From Mactra quadrangularis (Eukaryota; Mollusca; Bivalvia; Venerida; Mactridae), in NCBI GenBank assembly GCA_025267735.1, contig CM046295.1, positions 17,443,592 through 17,507,591 of the forward strand: a stretch of DNA of 64,000 nucleotides, given 5' to 3'. Shown here in pieces: positions 24,275-36,900 of the stretch. Under the pieces are notes generated by a model. That model was given only the letters and a program-made list of their open reading frames with translations, had not been told where the DNA came from and searched no databases. Within the stretch, counting starts at the first letter, position 1. Every line of letters begins with the position of its first letter. A program made the position numbers and the translations under genes.

Positions 24275-24585
24275 TTTGTTTTTGTTGGGTTTAACGCCGT
24301 AGCAACACATATAAGGTCATATAACGGCGGCCAGTCAACCTACTCACTCCTGCCGGAAAGGCTAAATCTCTGGATTTAGCTGTTAACCGACTACTAAGCG
24401 CATACTTTCGTCAGTGACTGACAACTGCCCTACATAATTTAAAATCATTGGTAGGGGGGAGAATGGCCGTAGAAATAATTTCATGACCAAGCTCCACGAA
24501 AATATGCCCCGCCCGGGAATCAAACCCACGACCCTTCGATCAGTAGACTTGCATGCTACCAACTGAGCTAGCCAGGCGGCTTTTG
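24275..24585 (-). mobile_element. SINE family 2, best copy
   Basis: The minus strand starts with a tRNA-like head (TAGCTCAGTTGGTAGCATGC, GGGTTTGATTCCCGGGC with A and B boxes), then the body TCATGAAATTATTTC, CAGTTGTCAGTCACTGACG and CTAAATCCAGAGATTTAGCC, and ends with the GGCGTTAAACCCAACAAAAAC tail. Confidence 0.8.
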
Positions 24586-24827
24586 TACAGCCTGTGCACG
24601 GATGGCAAACCCCATATACAAGTTTACAAGTTTATTCATATAAACACCGGAAGGTCTAAGACCCAAGCGTCAAATACAAGTAAATATTAATGATCACAAT
24701 GAATCTTCAATACGGAACAGAACAAAATACAATATATATTGGAGTTCCGAATGAGGTCTAATGACTAATGTATAGAGCTACAACTTTTCCCCAACATTTA
24801 AGTCAAGTTGAATGGTACAGTAAAGTT

Positions 24828-24984
24828 TCGCTATTAAGACCACTTTTATTATTTTAAAATCATGCGATTTTTGACAATTATTAAGACCCAAATGCTTAAT
24901 TTATGAACAAAAGGGTCTCTATAATAAGACCGGCCCGCTATTAAGACCACCAATTTTGCTGGTCTCAATAGTGGAACTTTACTG
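24828..24984. mobile_element. Tc1/mariner (pogo-like) MITE
   Basis: 157 bp, CAGTAAAGTTTCGCTATTAAG at the left and an inverted CAGTAAAGTTCCACTATTGAG at the right, flanked by TA on both sides. The CAGTAAA(A/G) terminus with TA target is typical of pogo/Tigger-like elements. Confidence 0.75.
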
Positions 24985-25654
24985 TACTGGTACAAAATGT
25001 CATGTGAATATTATTAGGCTATACTAGTAAAACTTGTTATACTTGTTTTCCGTATGAGCCGAAATAATAGCGTCGACAGTGAAATCTGTTTGAAAATCTA
25101 TTTCATTTACTTATCGTTACAAATCCCTGTTATATAAAATACCTGATCAAACAGACAAGTCTGTCCTGTTATAAAGTACTTTACAAAAAATATATATTTA
25201 TACCTATCTATTTCATGGAAATATTGTATGCACATAATATTGACTCGTACATTGCTTAAAATGTTCATTATTGTCATTATAAGCTATGTTATAGCTTGAA
25301 AAGTATTATACGTGTACTGATGAAACTGTGGATTTTAAACGTTTTTATTCTTTCAAAATATGAACACACGCTATGAATTAGCTAGAATAAATGATATACG
25401 TCCTTGAATTTATAAAGATGATTTGCACGCATGATATATTTGAATAGGTCTCTTTATACAAATGTATAGCACTACAAAAATGTATTATGTAAAACTACCG
25501 ACAAGTAGGTATAAATAATATTAGAAATATCAAACACTAGAAAAAAAGAGAATGTAGTCTATCTTATGCATTAGAAACTGATTTATATGATAATATTGAG
25601 GATTTGTTTACTTCACGAATATATAATGTCAAAATGGCGTAAATTAAGATGAAT

Positions 25655-26047
25655 ACAATTTCCGTAAACAGATAACCTGTAGAACGTTGTCATAGAGGAT
25701 CTATAATATTCCCATGGAGTGTCACGTCGAGATGACCTTTTATGTCGAGCAATCAACGCGTAGCCTTCGTCTAAATGAAACACTAATAATAGTATTTTGA
25801 TTTCGTATTTTCTTTTTTTAGACAAAGGTTTGCGAGCTAATTTGACATCGATATTTTTCAGTTTTTGATTGGACGGCTCATTTCAAAGTGCATGACGTAG
25901 ACGATGTAAACAAATTACAAAACAAAACGATTTTGTCGTTATATCTTAATGAGAAAAAGCTCACCTGAACGTGACCCTCGTAAGAAATCGATCAGATCTA
26001 AATAAGCGAGTAAGCAAGTGGAAAATCTTAGATCGGAATTTAATCAG
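25655..26047. repeat. 400-bp dispersed repeat, copy 3, inserted with direct-repeat flanks
   Basis: Both sides carry AGATGAATA (just before about 25652 and again from about 26051). The uninterrupted sequence is visible in the duplicate at about 51030-51050 (TTTTAGATGAATAAAGAGG). Interior matches 12086-12480 and 21318-21700. Confidence 0.7.
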
Positions 26048-26133
26048 ATTTAGATGAATAAATAAGATACATTTTTGTCAACATGACTCAGAATGAACAC
26101 ATATTCATGTTCGATAAAAATATTTATGTCTTG

Positions 26134-26211
26134 TAAAAAATATATGTCGTATAAAAATCTTAAAAAAATATATGTCGTATAAAAATCTTAAAAAAATATA
26201 TGTCGTATAAT
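26134..26211. repeat. Tandem repeat, 28-bp unit, about three copies
   Basis: TATATGTCGTATAAAAATCT recurs with a period of about 28 bases. Confidence 0.85.
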
Positions 26212-26217
26212 TAGCAT

Positions 26218-26943
26218 GATGGGAAATAAGGTTTATTGTAACAAAGGCTCGGATTGGTCGACACTAATATAGATGGTAATAAGAGTAAACAAACCAAATT
26301 TCTATTCATTTTTAGAACGTCTGCATAGAAGGCCTTACAACGTCTGGCATCATGATAAGCAGTTTTAAATTTATAACAGTATCAGTTATATATCGGAGAA
26401 CATGAAACCGAGTTCACGTTGTGCTTAAATCTAGGGGAAGTAACAACCCCTTGCACCCGATCCTTCAGTGGTAAAAGGTTTGAACTAGATGCATCAGTCA
26501 TAGACAACTGGGGTGCGTTGCTTAAGCAAATCGCTACGTATCGCTTTGTGTCCTGGTACTCAAAACTTGATGTTACACTCTCATTCATTTTGTTGTTAGA
26601 AGGGTACCAGGACATAAAGCGATACGTAGCGATTTGCTTAAGCAACGCACCCCTGATCTGTAGTTTGTTTGCACCTGGCATATTCCCTAAAACCATGAAT
26701 TATGAGTATACTATTTGACTTGGCTGACACGACTAGTTCGTCCCTTTGGCTGCTGTTGAACCGAGTAGAAGGGATGGTTTCTGCTGTGTTCTGTTATACA
26801 TACATGAATGGTTTCGGGTGTTTATTTTGTAACTGTAAGTTTCAGCACAAGCCCTGATTGTTTATTTTATAATCCACCATATAACAGCTACATCATTGTC
26901 GACCAATCAGATCCCTTGTTTCAATAGACCTTATTTCCCATCA
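26218..26943. mobile_element. 726-bp TIR element with 46-bp ends and an inner palindrome
   Basis: Left end GATGGGAAATAAGGTTTATT up to GATTGGTCGAC, with the inverted counterpart at 26899-26943. Absent from the duplicate copy of this region. No transposase frame. Confidence 0.75.
26511..26652. repeat. 49-bp inverted repeat at the centre of the 726-bp element
   Basis: Arms 26511-26559 and 26604-26652 are reverse complements with one mismatch (core GCAAATCGCTACGTATCGC). Their centre (about 26581) coincides with the centre of the outer TIRs. The overlapping plus and minus frames here are palindrome artefacts. Confidence 0.85.
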
Positions 26944-28159
26944 CCCATATATATATATTTAAAGATTTTTATACCACAAATATTTTTTTGCAACACATAA
27001 ATATTTTTATCAAGCATATGTATGTTTTATCCAATATATATTTTATACAAAACAAATATTCTTGTTACACATAAACTTTTCCATTTATTATATTGCAACG
27101 TTTGTCATGCCATAGAAGAGTCGACAAAAAATTTGTTTAATCACTAAAAACTAGTTTTTGAAATTCAATATGTGACAGGCAAAACTCTATTCAAATCTAT
27201 TCATACCATTCAATGAAAAGATGTGAATTGTTCAAATCTTCCGGGTTCAAAGTAAAAAGAGGATACCTTTATATTTTGAGAATTGTTGATAAACAAAATT
27301 TATACTTCGTCGAAGCCGAACGTGCAAAATACATAGTTTATTTAGAAATGGATAAAGTTTTATAGGTAAGTTAATATTCGTTAATTTATTAAACAAAAAA
27401 AAATCAAATAGCAAATGAAACATAAATATACGTACCGCTTTAAATCAACTAAAAGTGTATGTTTATCTATATAAAAAACCCCCATCAAATTACTAATCTT
27501 TTGACAATAGAACATGGTTCTACTAATTTAACATATGTGTTAAAATAGGTCCGTGTTTTTGTCTATTTTTACATTGGAGTCGGCAGAATCAGGTAAATAA
27601 ACTACTCGATGTTCCTAGTATGCTTCATCTTCCATGGTAACAGCTTACTACTTAAACTAAAGTGAATAGTTGGTATTAAGGCGTCCACCGGAACGAAACA
27701 GCTCCTTGATGAGTAAAAATTTGAACCTTCTCCTCTCTTTGTATTCTCTTGTTGTAATTGGGGGCTATAAATGTCTTGCTGCTAGCTCTGATATGCTTTA
27801 AACTTTTTTTAAATATTTTTATATTATGTATGTCTGCTCTACAACAATAATGTTATAGTGATTGCACATTTAAACGTTGAAGGTACACAGATGAATTTCG
27901 CGGAATTTAAAGTTTGAAGTTTTGAAAAAAACACATTTACAAACTTTACATTAGATGACAAAATGAATTCCATAATTATATTAGTTGGTATTATTTAAAT
28001 ATGCCTAAATAGGTATAGGTAATTTTTGTTAAACTTGATGTTAATTTTACATATGACGAGTATAACGTTTAAAAATAGGTAGGAATGAATATATTAAGAA
28101 ATGTTCTATTATTATCTATATAAACAAGAAATGTCTTTAAAAAAGACAAACGGCGTCGA

Positions 28160-28460
28160 TTTAAAAACAAGAGGGCCCAAAGGGCCCTGGGTGCTCACCT
28201 GAGGAAAAGGTCAAAGGTCACAGAAGAGCCATTTACAGAGGACCACTAATGTTAAAACCTATTTTTTGACCCAGTGACCTACTTATCCAACCAATCAGAC
28301 CTATTTGAACAATTTTGGTAGGGAACCACCCACGGACCATTCCTGTTGAGTTAGGGCAAATTATCATAAGCGGTTCAAGAGAAGATGTTGTTTGAACTTT
28401 TCCTTATATAATTCAATGTAATATTTTGATTCATGGGGTGGGGTCAATTTTGACCCAGGG
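28160..28460. repeat. Dispersed repeat beginning with a GGGCCC hairpin
   Basis: AAGAGGGCCCAAAGGGCCCT followed by GGGTGCTCACCTGAGG. This start is one I associate with abundant bivalve repeats. About 28460-30660 holds no supported gene: an AT-rich stretch whose only long frames lack splice or homology support. Confidence 0.55.
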
Positions 28461-31400
28461 GCATAATTTGAACAACTGTGATGGAGGACCTCTAGGTGAT
28501 GTTATATACCAAATATGAAAGCTCAAGGCCTTGTAGTTTCAGACAAGAAGATTTTTGAAAATTGCATTGTGAAAACCTATTCATTAATGCTACAAAACAA
28601 AAATTATGAATTTATTCTTAAGGTTCTGGAACTGTAATGGTGACCTTCCACAATTCTTAAACTGATATTGTTTCTTGAATCTATACTATTAAAGACATTG
28701 AATGCTGAAATTTTAAAGACATTTACCGTTTGTAACTTAAGTTATGTGCATTTTTATAACGTGACCCTTGATTTTCAGAAAGACCGTAAATTGTGCTGGG
28801 ACAAAATGTGAAAGAACTTTTTTTTCAAATTCTGCTGTTTATTTCCAAGGTTTAATCCATTTTCTTGTTATACAGTCATGTAATGACAAATCAGAGCAAC
28901 CAGGTTACACTTTCGACAAATACATATAAAAATACAGAGATTTGCATACATGTACCCCGAAGCAAAAAATCCAAGTTTTTGAGAATGTTAAAAAAATTAC
29001 CCTATCTTTAAAAGCAAATATCTCAAGTTAGAAGTTAGTTAGACACATGCAGCTAGTTTAAAATTTTTCTGCAGTATTAACTGCCCATATAATGAAAAAT
29101 TTAAGAAATTTTACCGTTTCTTAAATTTTTTATAAGAATTTGTATGAGATTACTGTACTGAAACTGCAAGAGATTTTATAGAGAAAAATAACGTCTAAAT
29201 GGTCAATTACAAATAATACTACTTTATACAAATATATCATCTAAAATTGGTATTTGAGATGGAAAATGTATGTTAAACTCTGCATTATCATATAAAAACC
29301 TTCTCTCCAATGCTTTTTGGCAAGCTTGAGGGGACTATTTGGGGATTAAACTTGTACCAGCTATGTTTTCTGCTGTTGTCGTTTTTTGCACAAACAGTTG
29401 GACACTAGAGTTAGTAATGTTGGCATATTATGTGCCTTAGCTTTCAAATTATGCTGTTTATTGTATTGTTTTTTATAATTAGAATATGATGATATTAAAA
29501 ACAGAAAATGTGCAACGATTTTGTCTTTATATGCTGACTTTGGTACGATTATTTGTGGGAATTCGGCAATAAATCAATATAAGTTAAACATTCTTTCCAG
29601 TTTATCGATATTTGTGTAGATTATTTTACCTTTGTTCATTTTCAGTACACAAAATAGATTAAACAATCAAAACCCCATTTTGCCCCAAATTCTCCATTTC
29701 GTACATTTCGCCTCAAAATCTCCATTTCGTGTTTCAGGCATACCCAATTTACATCGTAAAAAAGATGAAAAAAATGTATTTTACACCTGTACAAACAGAA
29801 TCAACGCAAAAGTTATGATCCACTACGGCTTTTCATTGTTTTTATGTCGATAAACCATTATTTTTACGATTACTAACTACGATCACGCTGTAGAGCGTCT
29901 GGTTTCGCCATTTTCGGAAAATGCGTTACCCTATGACTTCTGGAAAAACCCACGTCACGTGGTGAAAATTTCTAAAAATAGCAATTACGAAACTTGACGA
30001 AGATAGGTATTCGGGAAGAACCCGGATTGTATCGAGTGTGGAAGTTTACCGAAGTTAGTTACAGTTCCAGAACCTTAAAAGTTACGTACCAATAACTCTG
30101 CAGATTAATAAACATATGTGGAGCTGTGACTCTCAAAGTGTAAACCCCGGAAACTGAACGTAGTGAGGCTAACTTAATAATTATTGGGTAATATGTCAGA
30201 CTTTTTACGAGAAACCGGTTCACATCTGGAGACGTAATTCATTTTACCCATAAAATATTGTGTTTGACACGTAACTTTTTGTTACAATATGAAAAAAACA
30301 CTTTGGAAAGCAATAGAAGTCTACCCAAAAAAAATATTCTACGAACGAAGCAAAATTTCGTAAAACACTGCATTACAATAGTGTGGCCTTTATTTTTTCG
30401 CGCGTGTCAGGGCCATCCAATCAAAGAGGGGATTTTCTGTGTTTCCCCCGTACGTCATTTTCAGTGCTTATAAAATCATCCAATAGAACGGCGGATTTCC
30501 GAAATCCCAGACAAGACGTCATTATACAGAAATGTAGGTCAAAATCCAGCTTAGACAGCTACGCCGAAAAAAAAGAAATATCTACACTTTTATCTACCAA
30601 GTCAAACGAACAATGAGTATCGTTTTCATTAAATGTTGTTCAAACAAACAACTGAATTTATTATTTAAAGTACAATAACATGCCATGTTAACAAAATTGA
30701 TTTATACACACGCAATATGATACACATTATGAAGTTCGATTTAACTGCACAAATATTAGGAATCGTGTAGTAAATGCTTGGCATTCAATACAAATGTGCA
30801 TTTCTGTTGATCAATGTTTTATTTCACGGCGTCTCAACGCCGTGATATTATGATGGGTAGATTTTGGTAGCAATGGGCAAAAGTCACGTGACATAAATCC
30901 TTTCGATTTCTATTACCGACATTTTATTGTTTTTTAATGCAATCATTGTACAGCCCATTTCCGTTAAAAGTTACATAGAAAAAAAGCATATTTTTGTAAA
31001 CCATATAAACAATATTTCTATCAGCAGTACAACACACGAAATTTCAGCGTTTTATATTGACACCTTTCCGCAAATCCTTTCGACACACTTGAAAAGCTCT
31101 CCATTTTTTTAATTTGTTCGAATGGATTATGTTTTCTCGTGTCCGAGTAAATTTTGTCACGTCTAAAAATGTCTTTTGAAATCTTACATTTCTAAGTTTC
31201 TATATTTGCAGGCACGTTATTTTTTTAATTATGATTTCTATTCGTGATATATTGCCTCTTGTGTTTTCGGAATTGAGATAAGTGTTAAATCCTTTCGTGT
31301 ATCCAGCAACAAAATTCTTCCGAAACGAGTAAAGGTACGACTACTCTCCAATGCACCGGTTCGAAAAATTCACACGTTCACTTTCTACCTCTGCTAAAAT

Positions 31401-31482
31401 ACTATGTGCAAACTGATATTTCTTTCATCATATTCTTTCATTGGCTGATTAAAGGTTCATAGTAAAGGTCAATATCATTATC

Positions 31483-31850
31483 GCTGGTCCTTTGACCGGC
31501 AATATAGACAATTTACGAGATTTGAGCATTTTGTAGTCGACACCGATTGCCTAAAGCCATTCAAAACGATGCATTTGAGGTCACATGATGAAAAAATGAA
31601 CCTTGAAAAGTCAAATAAGGGTGCGTGAAGGACTCGTCGAAGCCATGTTTTGTCGGGTTACCTGCTTGAATTACCGAAAATACCATTATTAATATATAAA
31701 CGTGAGCCAGTAAATAGAAAGTTGCAATAAAAGACCAAGAAGAATGCTAAATTAAATGTAACGTTTTAATTCTTTTTAAAACTCGCATTTGTTGAAAAAA
31801 GATGCAAACCTATCTTCCCTATTTCGGGGCGAATCTAAATCAATGATTTT
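31483..31850. repeat. Second copy of the dispersed repeat at 366-788
   Basis: Landmarks GATTTGAGCATTTTGTAGTC, TGCATTTGAGGTCACATGAT and GCAAACCTATCTTCCCTA. Confidence 0.65.
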
Positions 31851-31920
31851 ACATAGGGCGCGCTAATTCCTGATATTCTATAAATAGACTCACTGGTTTT
31901 ACATTATCTTTACCAGCCCC

Positions 31921-32118
31921 GTGTTCAGTAACTACTGTTAGCTAACGTTACGGATACGGGAGAACTAAACCCGAAGACAACTCAACCCGTGCAATACTCA
32001 ACACAACTTTGGGACAACTCAATCCGTTAGTAGGAGATTGAGTTGTATCGGGTTGAGTTGTCTATTGGTTGAGTTGTTCCGATTCTTCCGTTACGGAACG
32101 TTCAAGGTAACTGAACAC
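31921..32118. mobile_element. MITE with repeated TTGAGTTG/CAACTCAA motif, copy 2
   Basis: Ends GTGTTCAGTAAC and GGTAACTGAACAC. CAACTCAA occurs at least twice and TTGAGTTG three times inside. Opposite orientation to 8650-8857. Confidence 0.7.
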
Positions 32119-32725
32119 GCTGCTGGGCACGCTAATTGTTGTATTCTAAAAATAGACTTAAGACGGTATAAAACGCTAGCGCATAATGCTTGTCTGTTTT
32201 TACTCTAAGGAGTATACACGGCTAAACGGCGATTTCAAGCATTTTTGGAAATGCTAATACTTGTAATTCAACATATTTTAAAGCAGCGAGTGAATGTAAT
32301 GTATTCACTGAGCTGCGAAGGAAGCGTACGGTATTACCTAGTACATGGGCTTTACACTAGTATACGACATAATATCGAATACCGGTATTGAAGGGTTCGG
32401 TAGATATATCGGATCGATCGTTTCCGTATCGAACAAAATATCGACCAATGACAGTTATACTTTTGTTTAATACAAACAAACAAAAATCCTGGCCTGCAAA
32501 TCGGTTGATATCTATTACTCACTGTTCCTGCCAAAACTATTTGTCAGGATTTTTTAACTTTTTCTTTATTTACCACTTTCCGACGTGCACTTTATCTTGC
32601 CTGTAACACTCGAGAGAGGGGTTAGCAGTATACAGAGCTTAAATATTTTTATAGCTAAATCAACATCCTACTGCTTCTGGACAGTTCGGTAAGCGCTAAT
32701 CTGAGGACGAATTATCTAATATTAT

Positions 32726-33085
32726 CATTCGGAACTCCTCGGTCATTCGCTACGAATAACCTCGAACATATTTAGACGCCATCTGGAAAAACCAGTGTTA
32801 AAGTACACAAATACACGATCGTTTTGGCGATGACTGAAGTTTCATTTTTAGTCCGTAAATTTGAAATTACACAGGTCAATGATATCGATGAACAATATTT
32901 GGTTCAATTTATAATAAAGAAATATGTTTAGACAAAGATCTGTGAGTAAACTACAAGAACTATTTTGCGTAACCGTTACGTGCTTCGCTTTGCGTATGTA
33001 GTAAAATCTCCCAAAATCCAGGAAAGACCCCCCCACGAATCTTTCCGAGATAATTCATTCATGAAAGGTCGAGGTGTTCCGAATG
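32726..33085. mobile_element. MITE with 9-bp target-site duplication, second full copy
   Basis: Starts CATTCGGAACTCCTCGGTC, ends GGTCGAGGTGTTCCGAATG. TAATATTAT flanks both sides exactly (32717-32725 and 33086-33094). Same interior as 4269-4633. Confidence 0.85.
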
Positions 33086-33913
33086 TAATATTATGACACA
33101 CCTTTGTACGCAAGCGTCTTAAACCGGTTACGTCTTGTTTTGTTCTTGGGAAGTAGCTGTTGCCGTTAGAAGGTCTCTTTTTATGCACTTTGATTTTCAA
33201 TTTGCCCGGAGACCAACAGCCGCCCCTTATTATACAGATCATTTCTGGGAACCAATAGTCACAAGGATTTTTCAGGACAGATCCGCAATGTATAGAATAC
33301 TTTATTGAACAGAAGCGATATGTCATATAAATAGCTTCAGTTCTGAAAGAGTATGCTTTCCCTTTTGCCGATCTTTTTAAGCGTCATGCAAATATGAATT
33401 ACTGGAAATGAATCCAAATAAAACCAAACATCCTGTCGGCATAAAGATGATGTCTAAATCCAGACCATTCTCGTACCCCGATGTTATCAAGATTCTCGAT
33501 CTAACTAGTATCGAGAACCTTACTAGGCTCTGGGAACGAGAATGTTACATATGAACAGGAAAACCGAGTTACCTTTTTATTACTGAAAAACCTTAACAGT
33601 TAACATGACAATTCAATATAATGTTTTTTGAGTTACCTTTATATTGTACTTAACTGTTTTTATGTTTGCCGTGACAATCACATTGCTGCATTTCGCAGCA
33701 TTTTTTTTTACTTGTTATTTGCATTGATCAGTTGTGTCTTTTAAGTCACAGATTCACAATTTTACAATATGACTAAAGTTCTTATACAATATTGTTTGCA
33801 TGAAATGTAAGAGGCAAATGTTATCGGATGTAATTCATTACTGTTTATATTTTAACCTTGAATTTATGGTGATTTGTATACGCATTTCAGACATCGAGTG
33901 ATTAGACAAAAAT

Positions 33914-33959
33914 ATGTGGCTAAAACTGGTTGCTTTGGCTGTGCTTGGAATTACCATGG
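33914..33959 (+). CDS. Gene A exon 1: signal peptide
   Basis: Encodes [16 protein letters not shown], a short hydrophobic signal peptide ending in phase 1 at donor GTAGGT. Gene B's signal exon has the same length and phase (53357-53402), which supports this ATG. Confidence 0.85.
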
Positions 33960-36900
33960 GTAGGTTATTTCCTGTCTTCTCTTCAGTAATACATTTCATT
34001 TTATTCTTGGAAGAACTAAGGTAAGATGAGCTGGCCATCGTAAAATAACTTTAATTTGACATGATACGGCTTTGAACTTTGTCAAAACAAATCAGTAGGA
34101 TGATAGTCAGTTACTAAAACATTAATGAGTTTTGACGTACCAAGTGTGGAACTTAACTTATTTAAAATAGCGTAAACTATCTTTCTAAAAGTTTATAACT
34201 AAACGTCCACTATACTATACGCCAAAAATGGCGAGACGTACTTCAACGAAGAACACATTTAAACATTAAACATAGTCGGTTATGAAAGCGCTAAAGTTAC
34301 TGTAAGCAGCTATGCATATGTAAATGGGTAAGATGGTTTTTCTTATTTCAAAATGGTCAGACTAAACTAAATTTTGATTGGTGATATTTAAATATGTTAC
34401 ATTTTTGTTTGTTTTCTATTTGTGTAAAGTTATATTATTATCTCGTTCAGGTATTTCTCAAAATTCAGTATGCCAAATCGATGGTATTTGTGGTTGTTGT
34501 AAAAGTAACCCTGATGGAACAAGAAATTTGAAGGATATTTGTAATGATCAGCAATGGGAACACGGAAATAATTGGGAATGTACATATGGGTGTATAGATG
34601 GATATTGGGGTGGGAGATGTTGGAATGCATGTCCAATTACTTGCTTTAGTTGTCCTCAAGAATATAAACAATATGGTTATGCTTGTTACCAATGTGCTAG
34701 TGGTTATTATAACGGTACTGGTACAAATTGTTCAACTCCTTGTCCAGCAAACTGTGTTGAGAACCAATGTAACGAAACAACAGGCATTTGTTTACTCGAT
34801 TGTATAAACAACTGGAGTGGAGACAAATGTAACGTTTGTGCAATTCCTTTTTATGGTAACGATTGTGATATGTCATGTCCTGATTATTGTAAAGATAGAA
34901 CGTGTGACAGCAATGGTGAATGTACCAATGGGTGTGCTAATAATAATTTCACTGGATCTAAATGTAATCAATGTGTAATAGGGAAATACAATGACAACTG
35001 CGATAAGAGTTGTCCTGCGAACTGCATAAACGATTTATGTAACAGAAGTGATGGCGTTTGTACTGGATGCAAAGCTAACTTTGAAGGGGATAAATGTGAC
35101 AAATGCCATTCAGGTTATTACGGAATAATGTGTCACGAAAAATGTTCGAATTGTCAAAGTGATTTATGCGCCAAAGAAGATGGACAATGTATCTCTTGTA
35201 AAGAAGGATACTTTGGTAACATGTGCGCAGACAAATGTCCTGAAAACTGTTCAAATGGAGAATGTGGTCATGAAAATGGACAATGCCTTTCATGTCAAGT
35301 CGGTACTTACGGTCGTGCGTGCAATGAAACATGTCCAGTTAATTGTGGAGGCAACGTATGTGGTCAATATGATGGTACATGCCTTAATTGTACTGTTAGT
35401 TTCTATGGTAACGTATGTGACATCCCATGTAGGAAAGATTGCATAAACGATACTTGTCTCCAAGACTCAGGATTCTGTGCCTATGGTTGCATAAATGGTT
35501 GCGAAGAAGGTTAGTACAATTCAAAGTAATACTGTTGTGTGAAGTAAAGACATGCCCTATTTATTCCAACTGATACAAATGAAGGCGTAGAATGGTCGCT
35601 GAGGAAGAGGATATATAATAACAAACTTGTCCCTGGTTGTAAATGTTCGCATGGGGACGAAACAAAGACGGTTGAATTAATAGCCAGACACTCTACTGCC
35701 AAAACTTATCATATAGTCTTGCTGCTTGAACTTTTCACTAAAATTTTACTTATGAAGATCATTTCTATGTAATCACTTGAGATTGGTTTGAGTGGGAGAC
35801 TGAACGTAGAAAATAGTTTCTTGATCAAAATTAAAGTTTTGTTTGCCATGTATGAATTGTGAACTCAAGTCATAGCCACATGCGCTACCAACCGAACAAA
35901 CGATATGACCTCCTTATGTTAAACGTTTCAATATTGGAATATATGTTTATTAAAATTCAATATTTGATTTTTTGTCTTAATTTTATTCATATTTTCAGTT
36001 ATAGAACCATCACTTCCCGCCCCTATTGGTGCAGCAGTTGGAGGCAGCGTAGGTGGTCTTTGTGTCATTACTTTAGTAGTTGTTGGTGTATGGTTTGTTC
36101 TTAGAAGGTTAGTCATAATTTTGTAAGATATTAAAAACGTTCAATGAGTTTTTTTAATATATTGTCTAATAAGACGTAAAATTCACCAAATTTTTATTTC
36201 AATTGCAATATTGCTAACCTAACGGCTCTCTCAATTTTCGAATGCAAGAGAATGCGACGACAAACAATAAACGCAATATTCATCTTATTGGTATGTATTG
36301 TGCGTAAAGTTTGGCCCCGATCTGACCTTTCACATTTGCATCGAATAATTATCTTCACATATCCCGACGAAAATCAGTACCACGCATATTCTGCACTTCG
36401 GCAGCGATTGTAAAATTGTAGAAGTATGTTTATATGTTAAATTTCGACGCATAATTCGCATGGTCTCGGTGTAATCGAGCATTAATACTACTTTCGTATT
36501 CAATGTAATGAATACTCTTGCATTAAGTTCAGGTCGGGGTCAAACTTTACGCAAAATACAAGTTTTTACAATTTCTCTGTACATTTTTGACTTTACAAAA
36601 ACCCATCATGACATGTCTACATTACAGAAGAAGGTCACAACGAGAAACAAACACGAAATACAACACAGATGAACCAATGTCTGATATAAATTCTACAGTA
36701 GTTAACAATGGTGTTTATGAAAATTGTGATTCAGTCACGACTCGTGGTGAGTTGATTTTACTTTTTCTGGTGCGAGTTAAGCTCTCATCAATTTTTATTT
36801 GACACTCATTAAGACTACTCAATTAAAAATTTTATTCGACTTTCATAATTAATTATGGTGTTTATCAAAATTATGAGTAGATGTGAGTAGGTCCTTATTT

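Larger units (their letters stand above)
25550..27905 (+). repeat. Upstream segment of the tandem-duplicated unit, copy 1
   Basis: Matches 50937-52030. Shared landmarks: CTGATTTATATGATAATATT; CAAATCTTCCGGGTTCAAAG; ATGGATAAAGTTTTATAGG; GGAACGAAACAGCTCCTTGA. Copy 1 is about twice as long because two elements (about 25655-26047 and 26218-26943) and AT-rich repeats interrupt it. Confidence 0.8.

Noticed and set aside
26382..26718. Opposed frames of about 100 codons sharing the same peptide
   Set aside because: By-product of the 49-bp inverted repeat.
34430..35446. Frames on both strands overlapping the EGF exon of gene A
   Set aside because: Shadows of the Cys-rich repeat in other frames; the same applies at 62280-63583.
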